A DNA stretch of 64,000 nt. It comes from Dehalococcoidia bacterium (GTDB lineage Bacteria > Chloroflexota > Dehalococcoidia > GIF9 > UBA5629). Below the pieces are notes generated by a model, which ran no database searches, was not told the DNA's origin, and was given only the letters and a program-made list of their open reading frames with translations. How positions within the stretch are numbered: the stretch's first letter is position 1; each line of letters starts with the position of its first letter. This document shows, one piece after another, positions 48,413 through 57,050 of the stretch. Position numbers and translations under genes: made by a program. The DNA is taken from assembly GCA_041653995.1 (NCBI GenBank), contig JBAZEK010000001.1, positions 620,001 to 684,000 of the forward strand. The letters run 5' to 3'.

Positions 48413-49405
48413 ATGAAAAGATTGTTTGCCATAGTCTTATTACTCCTGGTCGCTGCGCAGCTGTATTTATTACCCATGTCAGTACAAGCAACAATCCCAT
48501 GTCCTGTGGTAACTACACTTGATGCGACAAATATCACCGAGAGCACGGCTACTCTTAATGGAAGTGTAAGTATCCCCAGCATAGTAAAAAATGCGGTGCC
48601 CAATGGGATTATACCCGTCTCTTTGGAATACGCGGGTATCGAACCGATTCAGGCATTCGTTTCATTCCAATATGGCACCACTCCTGGAGTTTATAGCAAT
48701 GAGACTCCACAAATTATGCTGACGCAATCCGGTACATTTCAGGCAGCTATAACTGGATTGCCTTCCTGTACGACTCATTACGCGCGCACGAAGGTGCAGA
48801 CAAATATTATTCCTGGGCTATTTAAACAGTATCGCGATAGTCTACAGGGTGCCGGCGTAGGCCTGGATTATAAATGCGCACGGAACCTGTATATTCCGAA
48901 CGGGTTCGGTTGTCCTGTTTCTTACGGCAATATAGTGTCATTCGACACTATCGGCTGCCAAACGTATATTGGTACAGGCTCACATGGGGCAGGCGGTATA
49001 TCCGGTTTCGGAAACACGCCACCGTCTAATCCTCCCATTGTGGGGGTAAGCAGCGCTGCAGTTGCTTCCACCAGGGTTTCCCCGGGCGATAAAGTGGACA
49101 TATCGGCCACCATATCGAATAAAGGCGGCTCTGTTGGAACTTCCAAAGTTACGTTATTCATCAACGGACAGGAAGAGGAATCCAAAGGTGTCACGCTGGC
49201 AAGCGGAGAGTCCACTACGATGCATTTCAGTGTCAGTCGCAGCGATCCCGGCACTTATACGGTTAATGTAAACAATGTCCCAGCCGGCAGCTTTACGGTG
49301 GACCAGTTCAAGAACAACGATGCGCTGATATACGGCGTAATAGCTTTATTCATCATCGGCATAGCCGGGATTCTGTATCTGCTGATCAGAAAACGAACGG
49401 CATAA
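48413..49405 (+). CDS. Surface protein with CARDB domain
   Basis: A 330-residue exported protein: signal peptide to about residue 26, an Fn3-like N-terminal domain (DATNITESTATLNGSVSI; HYARTKVQTNI) with a long irregular insertion containing several cysteines (about 105-185), and a CARDB domain (GVSSAAVASTRVSPGDKVDI, ISNKGGSVGTSKVTLFINGQ). A C-terminal membrane helix and RKRTA follow. GGGAGG precedes the ATG. The insertion looks like a post-translationally constrained loop. It is driven by a perfect promoter and lies inside the tRNA region. Confidence 0.78.
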   Translation: MKRLFAIVLLLLVAAQLYLLPMSVQATIPCPVVTTLDATNITESTATLNGSVSIPSIVKNAVPNGIIPVSLEYAGIEPIQAFVSFQYGTTPGVYSNETPQIMLTQSGTFQAAITGLPSCTTHYARTKVQTNIIPGLFKQYRDSLQGAGVGLDYKCARNLYIPNGFGCPVSYGNIVSFDTIGCQTYIGTGSHGAGGISGFGNTPPSNPPIVGVSSAAVASTRVSPGDKVDISATISNKGGSVGTSKVTLFINGQEEESKGVTLASGESTTMHFSVSRSDPGTYTVNVNNVPAGSFTVDQFKNNDALIYGVIALFIIGIAGILYLLIRKRTA

Positions 49406-49444
49406 TCGGCGGTTTCCGGGTGTTCCAGGATTTAAGCAAAAGAG

Positions 49445-49520
49445 TGGTACCCCTGGTGCGAGTCGAACGCACGACACGCGGTTTAGGAAACCGCTGCTCT
49501 ATCCACTGAGCTACAGGGGC
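49445..49520 (-). tRNA. tRNA-Arg (CCT)
   Basis: Minus strand: acceptor GCCCCTG paired with CAGGGGT (a G-T first pair), D-arm GCTCAGTGGATAGAGC, anticodon stem-loop GCGGT-TTCCTAA-ACCGC (anticodon CCT), encoded CCA. Confidence 0.95.
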
Positions 49521-49777
49521 ACGAAGCAAATTATAGTCAATAGTTAACCTCACGTCTACTTCGGGAACAAAACTGGCATTAATGATCAGCAGTACGCAAG
49601 CACTTCACATGAGGACGAAGTGACCTCTTGGTTCATACGACCTGATAATATCCGCGTAAATACTCACGTATATGCCACACTGACAGGCGCCAGAACCCCG
49701 CCGATTAACTTACCCTACAAAGAACACCAAACTGACAGGGGATACTCTTTAATTAAAGAATCCCCAGAATCCTCTCG

Positions 49778-52435
49778 TTATCTTCCGTCATAGTGATATA
49801 TCTCGTTTTCGCTACTGACGCCAAACCAGTCGTTCCAACCGCTGCCCCACACCTTAACGATGTTTACCAGTTCATTGCCACCCAAATGCCGGGTAGGTGA
49901 TTTCAGGCATTTTCGCTGGTATCCATCGTATCGCAATACCCTGTTGCCGAAAACAGTATTGCAGCTCTCACTGTAATTACCACAAACGCACTCCGCAGCA
50001 CCGGCGACAAGTATATTGTTGCCCGACGTCCCCTCAATGTAATTAAAACCGCTTTTGCCATTAAATATCGAACGTGCCCACTGCTTACCGTCATAGTGGG
50101 CGCTGGTGCAATCTTCGTCTTTATGTATGAAAGTGACGTAGACATCGCTGTTGCCTGTTCCCCAAATATTGTTGACTGTGTCAACTCTAAACGGAAGTTC
50201 TACATGTTCCCACGACTTGCCGTCAAAATGCAGCATTCCAGTGCCGCCGGCATATATGTTATCAGGTCCGGTTCCCCAGAGTGCCAAGCAACGATTGAAA
50301 TCACCTCCTCCGGAATAGTCCTTGTGGATATACCATTTATCGCCATCGTAGTGCAGGATAATCCACTGGCTGCCACAGGCATAAACATCCTTCGGCGACG
50401 TACCCCATACGCCGTACAATTCATGATCCTGCCATACATCAGGGCGCGGCATTTTTTCCCAGGCCTGACCGTTATAACGCACTATATGCAAATCATCACC
50501 CACCGCATAGACGCAGGAAGACCCGCTGCCCCAAACAGCATGAAGCTCCTTATCTCCCGGACAGGCCATCTGATACCAGTTAATGCCGTTGTAACGCATA
50601 ACCAGGCTCTTCCAGGTCCTTCCTTCATCCGGCGAATACGAACCGACCACAAATACGTTATTATATGCATTGCCCCAAATTGCATTGATTTTAATCGTCT
50701 TAACTGGAATGTCCATTTTCACCCAGTCAGCCTGATATGTGGATGACTCCGTTCCTGACGCCTGAGTCGCCGGCTGAACGGGCTGCTGCTGCGAGGTTTG
50801 CGAGGAAGGCTGTGTGGTAATTCCGGCGGATGATGTCACCGCACCGAAAATACTCAGGCTTTCTGCTATGGTATTAAACGTGTCTTCATATGAACCAAAC
50901 AGAGATGGCGGTGCTCCGGAAACCACCAGCCATATGGAGTCGCCACGTGTGAGCATCACCATCATCATGCGTATTTGAGTCCCTGAGCTGAGCATATCAA
51001 AGATATATCTTTCTGCGTCGAGGCCGCTTATCGTAACCGGTGTTTTGGAGATGAGCCGGTATCCGTCCCAGGCGGACATTTCAGTTTCCACTTCCCGGCA
51101 ACATTGCTCCAGCGTTACATCATCAGCCTTGCCACGAATACTCACATTAAAGCTGCCCTGGGGGCCTTCAAAGCGTACGACCTCATGCCCGCTGAGCTGT
51201 CCCGGAGAGGCCTGCAGCCAATCCGAAGGATAACGGACGGAGAAACCGTTCTCATTATCCGTATAGGTGGAAAAAGAATAGGCAGCCTGCGAGGTTGGTG
51301 ATGTATATGGCGTCGTCTGATCCAGTATCTCCGTACCTGCAGTTGCCGGCAGCGGTGAAATCAGTTGAAAGCTGTCAATAATTTTATTATAGATAAGTTC
51401 ATTTGAACTAAATTCAGAAGAGGGGGCACAGATCATGGGAATCCACCAAACCTTGTCATCCTGGATAAAAATAACCATCACAATTATTTCAGACACTCCA
51501 TCATCGGTGACCTGGCAAACGTACTTAATGGACGGCATCCCTGCTACAGTGATCTGTTCATCCGAAATGAATTGATAACCGCTCAATTGGGCAAACTGTG
51601 ACTGCACCGATTTATACTCGGACTGAAGCGGCAGGCTGCTCGTCTGGGTATATTTGTTGACCACAAAAATAACGGCTTTGTGTTTAGCATAATCCAGTGA
51701 CTGCAACCCGTAAATGGTATTGTCAGACCAGTCGCTTTCAGGCAGGGCATCCCAGTATTCCGGCACCGAGATCGAATATCCATTAACCGTATCCCTGTGA
51801 GTTACCCAAGCAGCAGACGGTGAAGATGCCGTGGCTGCAGGGGTTACAGGCGCCGCAGCGGCAGGCGATCCCGTAATTCTAAAGCTGTTCAGAATCCTGT
51901 CAAACGTGGGCTTGTATGTGTTATATTTTGAGGGGGAACACATACAGTTTACTATCCATCCCGAATTACCATACACCATAATTCCCTGCATGACTTTGGC
52001 AGGCGTGGTCTCATGATCAAATAGAGCCACATGCTTTTTTGCAGGAATATCGTTAATAACTATATCTTCACTTGAAATAAAGGTATAGCTCTCATCCCTG
52101 TTCACCATCGTCATCTCAGACTTAAAGTAATCAGCCAGAGTCATCCGTTTAACCAGGGGAATTTCAGAGATGCTCACATAGGGCGGCATGCCGTTTCCCT
52201 TATCGGGGTCCCAGAACGCAATATATTCCCCTGCCTGCAACAAGGCGGGGTCCACCTGCTTCCAACCGGCCGGATAGGAAAAAGAATATCCATGATTACT
52301 GTCCTGATAAGTTTTGTACGTGGAGGACTGCGATCCCCTAACACATCCACTAAATACACCGGCAACTGCAGCTACAATCAATAATAGTAAGATCGCGAAA
52401 TAAACTAAACGACGATGAGCGACATAGCCTTTCAT
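49778..52435 (-). CDS. Large lipoprotein: three PsbP-like domains plus seven-bladed propeller
   Basis: An 885-residue lipoprotein (lipobox FSGC, Cys31). Three related domains of about 150-165 residues follow. Each opens with a GYSFSYPAGW / GYSISVPEYW / GFSVRYPSDW strand and ends with a DRILNSFRIT / NKIIDSFQLI / NTIAESLSIF helix, the PsbP/DcrB-like pattern. After a Gln/Thr linker the last 300 residues carry seven copies of a motif like AVWGSGSSCVYAVG, one per blade of a beta-propeller, usually with a YDGxxW strand. Ligands are unknown; it is probably a surface-binding protein. GGGGG lies before the ATG. Confidence 0.75.
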   Translation of the reverse strand: MKGYVAHRRLVYFAILLLLIVAAVAGVFSGCVRGSQSSTYKTYQDSNHGYSFSYPAGWKQVDPALLQAGEYIAFWDPDKGNGMPPYVSISEIPLVKRMTLADYFKSEMTMVNRDESYTFISSEDIVINDIPAKKHVALFDHETTPAKVMQGIMVYGNSGWIVNCMCSPSKYNTYKPTFDRILNSFRITGSPAAAAPVTPAATASSPSAAWVTHRDTVNGYSISVPEYWDALPESDWSDNTIYGLQSLDYAKHKAVIFVVNKYTQTSSLPLQSEYKSVQSQFAQLSGYQFISDEQITVAGMPSIKYVCQVTDDGVSEIIVMVIFIQDDKVWWIPMICAPSSEFSSNELIYNKIIDSFQLISPLPATAGTEILDQTTPYTSPTSQAAYSFSTYTDNENGFSVRYPSDWLQASPGQLSGHEVVRFEGPQGSFNVSIRGKADDVTLEQCCREVETEMSAWDGYRLISKTPVTISGLDAERYIFDMLSSGTQIRMMMVMLTRGDSIWLVVSGAPPSLFGSYEDTFNTIAESLSIFGAVTSSAGITTQPSSQTSQQQPVQPATQASGTESSTYQADWVKMDIPVKTIKINAIWGNAYNNVFVVGSYSPDEGRTWKSLVMRYNGINWYQMACPGDKELHAVWGSGSSCVYAVGDDLHIVRYNGQAWEKMPRPDVWQDHELYGVWGTSPKDVYACGSQWIILHYDGDKWYIHKDYSGGGDFNRCLALWGTGPDNIYAGGTGMLHFDGKSWEHVELPFRVDTVNNIWGTGNSDVYVTFIHKDEDCTSAHYDGKQWARSIFNGKSGFNYIEGTSGNNILVAGAAECVCGNYSESCNTVFGNRVLRYDGYQRKCLKSPTRHLGGNELVNIVKVWGSGWNDWFGVSSENEIYHYDGR

Positions 52436-52560
52436 CTACAACCCCCTTAGCCCTTCTTTTCTTAAATTGCAGGCTCTATCTTATGTTAATCAACGTTTAC
52501 TAACGTACGTATATCTAATTATAATGCGGTTATCTGAAAAAAGTAAAAGCCCGTCACAAC

Positions 52561-52598
52561 AAAGAAAGTCACAGCCCCGCGGGGCCATGACTTTCTTT
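52561..52598 (-). terminator. Terminator after the repeat lipoprotein gene
   Basis: Outer stem AAAGAAAGTCA (52561-52571) with TGACTTTCTTT (52588-52598), with an inner palindrome GCCCCGCGGGGC. A T-rich tract follows on the minus strand. It lies 51 bp past the stop codon of the gene at 52649. Confidence 0.7.
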
Positions 52599-52648
52599 AT
52601 CTATCAGACTTGAGAGCAGCCTTCGATTGTTAACGCTGCACTCGCTAT

Positions 52649-54145
52649 CTATTGCACCAGCGGACCCGGCAGGACGCCTCCATGATATCTGAAATGAAGG
52701 TTGAAGTTTATGCTGCCTCCCGCAGGCATTATCTGGCTGGAAGGAGTAATTGATTCCAGTACGCTGCTGGGCGGGCCACCGGAACTGTAGCTTATCGTAT
52801 AAGTCCCGGTCGCTGCATTGGAGAAGCTCTGCGGAACATAGTTGCCCGATTCTATGTAGGGCCCATGTACCACGTAGGCTACAGAACCGGTCCATGGCTC
52901 TCCATTCAGCGTAGCCGTCACATGCACCGTGCCCCTGGACTGACTGTAGAAATTGAGTGTATAGTGAATCGATCCACCGGACGATAGCGTTTGCGAGGCA
53001 GACGGGCTGATGCTTGCCAGAACCGCTCCCGTCGGTCCGCCAGAGTTGTAGGTCAGAGTATAGCTACCGGTAGGCTGTGAGCTGAATGTTGCTGGAACGT
53101 TGTTGCTGGTATGCGAGCTGGGGCCGATCAGACTGTAGCTGATGCTACCCGACCCGATGGCCACCTGCCACGGCGCACCGTCAAGCGTGGCATTTACCAC
53201 AATTGTGCCATAGGTCGGCTGCGGCTGCTGGTGAACGAAGTTCATAACGAAATATACAGTGCCTCCGGGAGATACGTTCTGCTGCGTCGAAGGGGTGACG
53301 CTGGCCAGTGTTGCACCCACAGGCCCGCCTGATTTGTAGATTAACTGGACATTGCCACTGGGCACGTAACCCACCGTGCGCGGAACCGAGTATTCGTTAT
53401 CCTCCACCGGCCCGCTCACCGTGTAATGCGTCAGTGTGTACTGAACGGCGCCAGCCCAGGGCACACCGTTGAGCGTGGCGCTGGTCTGCACGCTGCTTCC
53501 GGAAACAGGGCTGCTGAAGGACATGCTGTAATTGAGAGACCTACCTCCTACCAGGCTCTCGGACGCAGTGGGAGAGATGGAAATGAAGTTGGCCCCCGGC
53601 GGTCCACCGTGGTTAAATGTCAGCAGGTAACTACCTGTCGGCATGTCGTTGAAAGTCTGCGGAGTGGCGGTGCCCGATACGGTCACCGGACCTGTAAGTG
53701 TGTAGCTGATGGAACCATACCATGAAGTGCCGTCAAGTGTCGTAGCAATGTTGATGGTGCCGGTTGCACCGGGCGGCGGGATGGGACTGCCGCCAGGGGT
53801 AACGAAATACCACGCCGTGGCCCACGGCCCTGTTTCACCTCCGTAGGATGCGCGCACACGCCAGAAGTAGGTTGAAGCGGTGCTCAATCTGCCGCCAGGC
53901 ACCACGTAGATCAATTGAGTTAAATTCCTCTCATCCACCAGTACATTCTGGAATCCGCTATCGGACGCTATTTGTAAATGATACGTATTGTTGCCGATAC
54001 CTACCCAGGTCATGGTAGGCGATAACGTCTGCGTGACAGTGCCGTTTATCGGTGTGGCCAGCACAACCGTAAGAGGGCTGGTGGGGACAGAACATCCGAT
54101 CAAGGTAAACAATACGAGCAATAACGCCAGTGCCATTTTAAACAT
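52649..54145 (-). CDS. Lipoprotein with four tandem beta repeats
   Basis: A 498-residue lipoprotein: lipobox LIGC (Cys18), an Fn3-like domain at about 25-125 (YHLQIASDSGFQNVLVDE, STASTYFWRVRASYGGETGP), then four repeats of about 85-90 residues. Each contains ATLDGxxW, a YxLxGP strand, PTGSYxLTYxSGGPxGA and SISPSxSQ, and an xYxxxF end. The repeats are alike but not identical, so duplication is not recent. ATG 54145 is chosen for the GGAGG just upstream. Presumably an extracellular stalk or binding protein; no ligand can be proposed. Confidence 0.75.
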   Translation of the reverse strand: MFKMALALLLVLFTLIGCSVPTSPLTVVLATPINGTVTQTLSPTMTWVGIGNNTYHLQIASDSGFQNVLVDERNLTQLIYVVPGGRLSTASTYFWRVRASYGGETGPWATAWYFVTPGGSPIPPPGATGTINIATTLDGTSWYGSISYTLTGPVTVSGTATPQTFNDMPTGSYLLTFNHGGPPGANFISISPTASESLVGGRSLNYSMSFSSPVSGSSVQTSATLNGVPWAGAVQYTLTHYTVSGPVEDNEYSVPRTVGYVPSGNVQLIYKSGGPVGATLASVTPSTQQNVSPGGTVYFVMNFVHQQPQPTYGTIVVNATLDGAPWQVAIGSGSISYSLIGPSSHTSNNVPATFSSQPTGSYTLTYNSGGPTGAVLASISPSASQTLSSGGSIHYTLNFYSQSRGTVHVTATLNGEPWTGSVAYVVHGPYIESGNYVPQSFSNAATGTYTISYSSGGPPSSVLESITPSSQIMPAGGSINFNLHFRYHGGVLPGPLVQ

Positions 54146-54184
54146 AGCCACCTCCAATACTGATTACTTATGATCTACCAGTTA

Positions 54185-54820
54185 TTAAGGGCGCATGCGC
54201 TTGACAATGAAGCCCTCAGGGGTTAGATAACCTCTTCCGGTGTCTTCCCTCGGTTCTTTCCCTTCCCTGCGCACCGCGACCTCTTTGCCGCCGGTCGGAA
54301 TCTCAGCCCTGGCGCCGGGCTTGCCGCTGTCTTTGGCCACCAGGACTCCCTGTGGAGTCCTGGCCGGTCCTGCGGCGTCTTTCTCCACGGCAGCCTGCTC
54401 GATTCTCTTCACAGGCGCCCTGCCGTCATCAGCCCGCAGCTCGGACCTGGGCAACTCCCGTGTTCTGATCACCCTTCCGCTGCGGCCGTACCCACGTTGC
54501 AGCTTCTCTTCCGTCGCAGCCGGCTCTTCAATCGCTGCGGCAGGGGCAGGAGGTGGAAGCGCCCCGGTCTGGCGCATATCGTTAAGGGTGGACTCAAGGT
54601 CTTTGATCAAATCGGTAAGCTCGATGGTGTCGACCTCATCCTCCTCTGCAGCCCAGCTCTCGATCTCGGTGGCATAATGCTGCAGCTTGAAGCTGTGTTG
54701 CTCGAGTTGTTTGATCCAGTCGGCCAGCTCCTTGGAAGCGGTCTGTATATCGGGAATCTCGGTTTCCAGCAAGTTTTTGATTAAATTCTGAACAGCGCTT
54801 TTTCTCGGCTTCGCAGCCAT
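54185..54820 (-). CDS. Helical, charged protein of unknown function
   Basis: A 211-residue cytoplasmic protein. Residues 1-90 are helical and coiled-coil-like (ETEIPDIQTASKELADWIKQ, EEDEVDTIELTDLIKDLEST); from 95 on it is low-complexity, Pro/Ala/Glu/Arg-rich (PPPAPAAAIEEPAATEE). It closes with a short conserved-looking GYLTPEGFIVKRMRP. The same TPxGxxVxK motif appears once earlier (RTPQGVLVAKD), a small internal repeat. GAGG lies six bases before the chosen ATG. No family recognised. Confidence 0.6.
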   Translation of the reverse strand: MAAKPRKSAVQNLIKNLLETEIPDIQTASKELADWIKQLEQHSFKLQHYATEIESWAAEEDEVDTIELTDLIKDLESTLNDMRQTGALPPPAPAAAIEEPAATEEKLQRGYGRSGRVIRTRELPRSELRADDGRAPVKRIEQAAVEKDAAGPARTPQGVLVAKDSGKPGARAEIPTGGKEVAVRREGKEPREDTGRGYLTPEGFIVKRMRP

Positions 54821-54919
54821 TTTCAACCTCGCTTTAACGGCACGGACGTGTATTTACAATACCGTGGCCGTAAGAAATTATAACAACGCACATTTGTCAA
54901 TGCAATGTATGGAGGCGCA

Positions 54920-55177
54920 TCAGGCCTTTCGCACAAACACGTGATACTTGCCCCCCACCTCCTCAATGCCCAGAAATTCGTTGCCCGTCATTTTAGCCCA
55001 GTTCGGCATATCCTGCTTGATCCCTTCATCATCGGCCACCACCTCCAGCACCTGACCGGGCTGCATGGTTTTTATTTGCTTTGTCGTGTGGACGATCGGC
55101 ATGGGACAGTAAAGTCCGACGCAGTCGATGGTGACATCGGGTTTAAAGTTCACTGTGCTCTTATCCTGCTCAGCCAT
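54920..55177 (-). CDS. tusA: TusA-family sulfurtransferase
   Basis: An 85-residue TusA/SirA-like protein with VTIDCVGLYCPMPIVHTTKQ carrying the CPxP active cysteine and VLEVVADDEGIKQDMPNWAK. TusA proteins shuttle persulfide sulfur from cysteine desulfurases. It is the last gene of the nadA-nifS-like-iscU-ribbon-tusA operon. The upstream desulfurase homolog lacks its PLP lysine, so the sulfur source of this TusA is uncertain. Confidence 0.9.
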   Translation of the reverse strand: MAEQDKSTVNFKPDVTIDCVGLYCPMPIVHTTKQIKTMQPGQVLEVVADDEGIKQDMPNWAKMTGNEFLGIEEVGGKYHVFVRKA

Positions 55178-55190
55178 GCCGTACCTCCCT

Positions 55191-55394
55191 CTATTTTTTC
55201 AGAGGTTTGCCGCACTGGTGACAGACGACCAGCGTCTGCTCCATGATGAGAGCGCCGCAGTTCTCACAGCGACCGAAACTGACCTTGCAAACCTCACAAT
55301 ACGGATTGTCGGCCACTACCAGCTCTACATCGCAGTACGGACAGGTACAACGGCAGATGAGGGGCTTCTTATCTTTCTCAGGTTTCGCAGGCAT
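55191..55394 (-). CDS. Zinc-ribbon protein in the iscU operon
   Basis: A 67-residue protein with four CxxC-like knuckles: CRCTCPYC, YCEVCKVSFGRC, ENCGAL and VVCHQCGKPL, enough for two zinc sites. The start at 55394 has GGAGG six bases upstream, inside iscU, giving a 17-bp overlap; an ATG two codons earlier is possible. Position between iscU and tusA suggests a part in Fe-S or sulfur handling, but no function is known. Confidence 0.7.
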   Translation of the reverse strand: MPAKPEKDKKPLICRCTCPYCDVELVVADNPYCEVCKVSFGRCENCGALIMEQTLVVCHQCGKPLKK

Positions 55395-55815
55395 GTTCAT
55401 CCTCCTCCGGCTCTTCTTTGTCCGTCAAACCGGGTATATCGATCTTGTTCTTTAGCGCATAATTTTTAATAGCCTTATGTAAAGCCTGTGCGCCCAGGTT
55501 GGAGCAGTGCAGTTTATTCTTGGGCAGACCCTCGAGTTCCTTGGCCACCATGGCGGGTGTCACGGTCAGCGCCTCCTCCAGGGTTTTCCCTTTGACCAGA
55601 TCACTGACCATGCTGGATACGGCGATGGCCGCGCCGCAGCCGAAGGTCTTGTATTTGACGTCCTCAATGCGGTTGTCCTTAACCTTGATATAAAAAGTCA
55701 TCATGTCGCCGCACACGGGATTGCCGATCTCGCCCACGCCGTCAGCGTCCGCGATCTCGCCTACATTGTGTGGATTCATGAAATGCTGCATGACCTTCTC
55801 GCTGTAAACAGGCAT
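55378..55815 (-). CDS. iscU: IscU/NifU-like Fe-S scaffold
   Basis: A 145-residue scaffold with all three ligand cysteines: GNPVCGDMM, KTFGCGAAIAVSS and NKLHCSNLG. The opening YSEKVMQHFMNPHNVGEI is standard. A Glu-rich tail (KEEPEEDEHACET) extends past the usual end and contains an extra Cys. It would assemble [2Fe-2S]/[4Fe-4S] clusters with sulfur from a desulfurase. It starts five bases after the nifS homolog stop, so the two proteins are a natural pair. ATG 55815 is preferred to the GTG three codons before. Confidence 0.92.
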   Translation of the reverse strand: MPVYSEKVMQHFMNPHNVGEIADADGVGEIGNPVCGDMMTFYIKVKDNRIEDVKYKTFGCGAAIAVSSMVSDLVKGKTLEEALTVTPAMVAKELEGLPKNKLHCSNLGAQALHKAIKNYALKNKIDIPGLTDKEEPEEDEHACET

Positions 55816-55820
55816 AGCTA

Positions 55821-57002
55821 TCACCCCTTCTGTTCTTTGAGATATTTGGAGTACAGGGGAGACATCTGTCTCAGGCGGTCCACCACCCTCGGCAGCTTCT
55901 CCATCACATATTTGACGTCTTCTGCATCGTTATTCGGCCCCAGGGTGAATAATACGGAGCCCTGGGCCAGCTCGTGGTTGATCCCCATGGCCAGCAGTAC
56001 ATGCGAGGCCTTGAGCGCACGCGAGGTGCAGGCCGATCCGCTGGCGGCCGCTATGCCGTGGCTGTTTAGCAGCATGAGTATGGCCTCGCCCTCGATAAAA
56101 CGCAAACAGAAGCTGGCATATGCGGGCAGCCTGTTGACAGGATGCCCCGTCAGGACAGAATGCTCGACCTTGCCCAGCACACCTTCGATCAACATATCGC
56201 GCAATCCCGAAAGCCGCTCCATTCTGCCTTCCAGGTCGCGTTTGGCTATCTCCGCGGCCTTGCCCAGACCTGCGATGGCCGGCACATCCTCCGTGCCCGG
56301 CCTGCGCCCACCCTCCTGTATGCCACCGTCCATCAGGGGCAGCAGCCTAACTCCCCGCTTGACCCAAAGAGCGCCGCTCCCACGCGGTCCGTTAAACTGG
56401 TTGCCGGCTAAACTTAGCGCCTGCACGCCCAGCTTCTTAACATCGACGTCAATGTTCCCGGCGCTGGCCACGGCATCGGTATGCAGCACCGGCCCGTCCT
56501 TTGGCAGACCGGACGCTATCTCGGCCAATGGTTGTATGGTGCCCACCTCCCCGCTGGCATGCATGACCGAAATAAGCACAGTATCGGGCCTGACCAGCTT
56601 GAACAGCTCGGCCGGGATGACGGTGCCGGTTGTATCAACCGGCGCAAGGCTGATCTCAAATCCCTCCCTTTGCATGGTTCGTGCAGAGTTTAACACGGAG
56701 AAATGCTCGATAGCTGAGACTATGATGTGCTTCCCCTTCTCTGCCCTGGCGCGGGCGATGCCTTTGACGGCCATATTATTGGCTTCTGTGCCGCTGGAGG
56801 TAAAGACGACCTCCTCGGAGACGCCGCCGATCAGCGCTGCCACCTGCTCTCGCGCGCTTTCCATCGCTTCCCTGGCCCCATCTCCCCAGTTATGCAGCGA
56901 TTGCGGATTGCCGAAAGTCTCGCCCAGGTAGGGCAACATGGCCTCCCTGACCTCCGGCAACAGCGGGGCGGCGGCGACATTGTCCATATAAACCTGTCTC
57001 AT
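55821..57002 (-). CDS. Cysteine desulfurase homolog lacking the PLP lysine
   Basis: A 393-residue class V aminotransferase-fold protein of the NifS/IscS family. Conserved features include SSGTEANNMAV, SAIEHFSVL (His100, PLP stacking), LHTDAVASAG (Asp176), GGIQEGGRRPGTEDVPAI and the mobile cysteine loop SGSACTSRALK (Cys325). In the segment that should read GHKxxGPKG the sequence is AGNQFNGPRG: the Schiff-base lysine is Gln202 (codon CAG at 56399-56397) and the preceding His is Asn201. A canonical desulfurase reaction should therefore be impaired. A similar loss is known to me from an archaeal IscS. It pairs with iscU (5 bp) and follows nadA. Confidence 0.85.
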   Translation of the reverse strand: MRQVYMDNVAAAPLLPEVREAMLPYLGETFGNPQSLHNWGDGAREAMESAREQVAALIGGVSEEVVFTSSGTEANNMAVKGIARARAEKGKHIIVSAIEHFSVLNSARTMQREGFEISLAPVDTTGTVIPAELFKLVRPDTVLISVMHASGEVGTIQPLAEIASGLPKDGPVLHTDAVASAGNIDVDVKKLGVQALSLAGNQFNGPRGSGALWVKRGVRLLPLMDGGIQEGGRRPGTEDVPAIAGLGKAAEIAKRDLEGRMERLSGLRDMLIEGVLGKVEHSVLTGHPVNRLPAYASFCLRFIEGEAILMLLNSHGIAAASGSACTSRALKASHVLLAMGINHELAQGSVLFTLGPNNDAEDVKYVMEKLPRVVDRLRQMSPLYSKYLKEQKG

Positions 57003-57050
57003 CTTACACCACTACACTTAATAATAATGGATATCCGGACTATGCGGAAA

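Noticed and set aside
49738..49765. GGGGAT...ATCCCC hairpin with inner TTTAATTAAA near 49750
   Set aside because: It could end the large lipoprotein gene, but no T run follows on the minus strand. The remaining intergenic stretch 49521-49777 shows nothing else.
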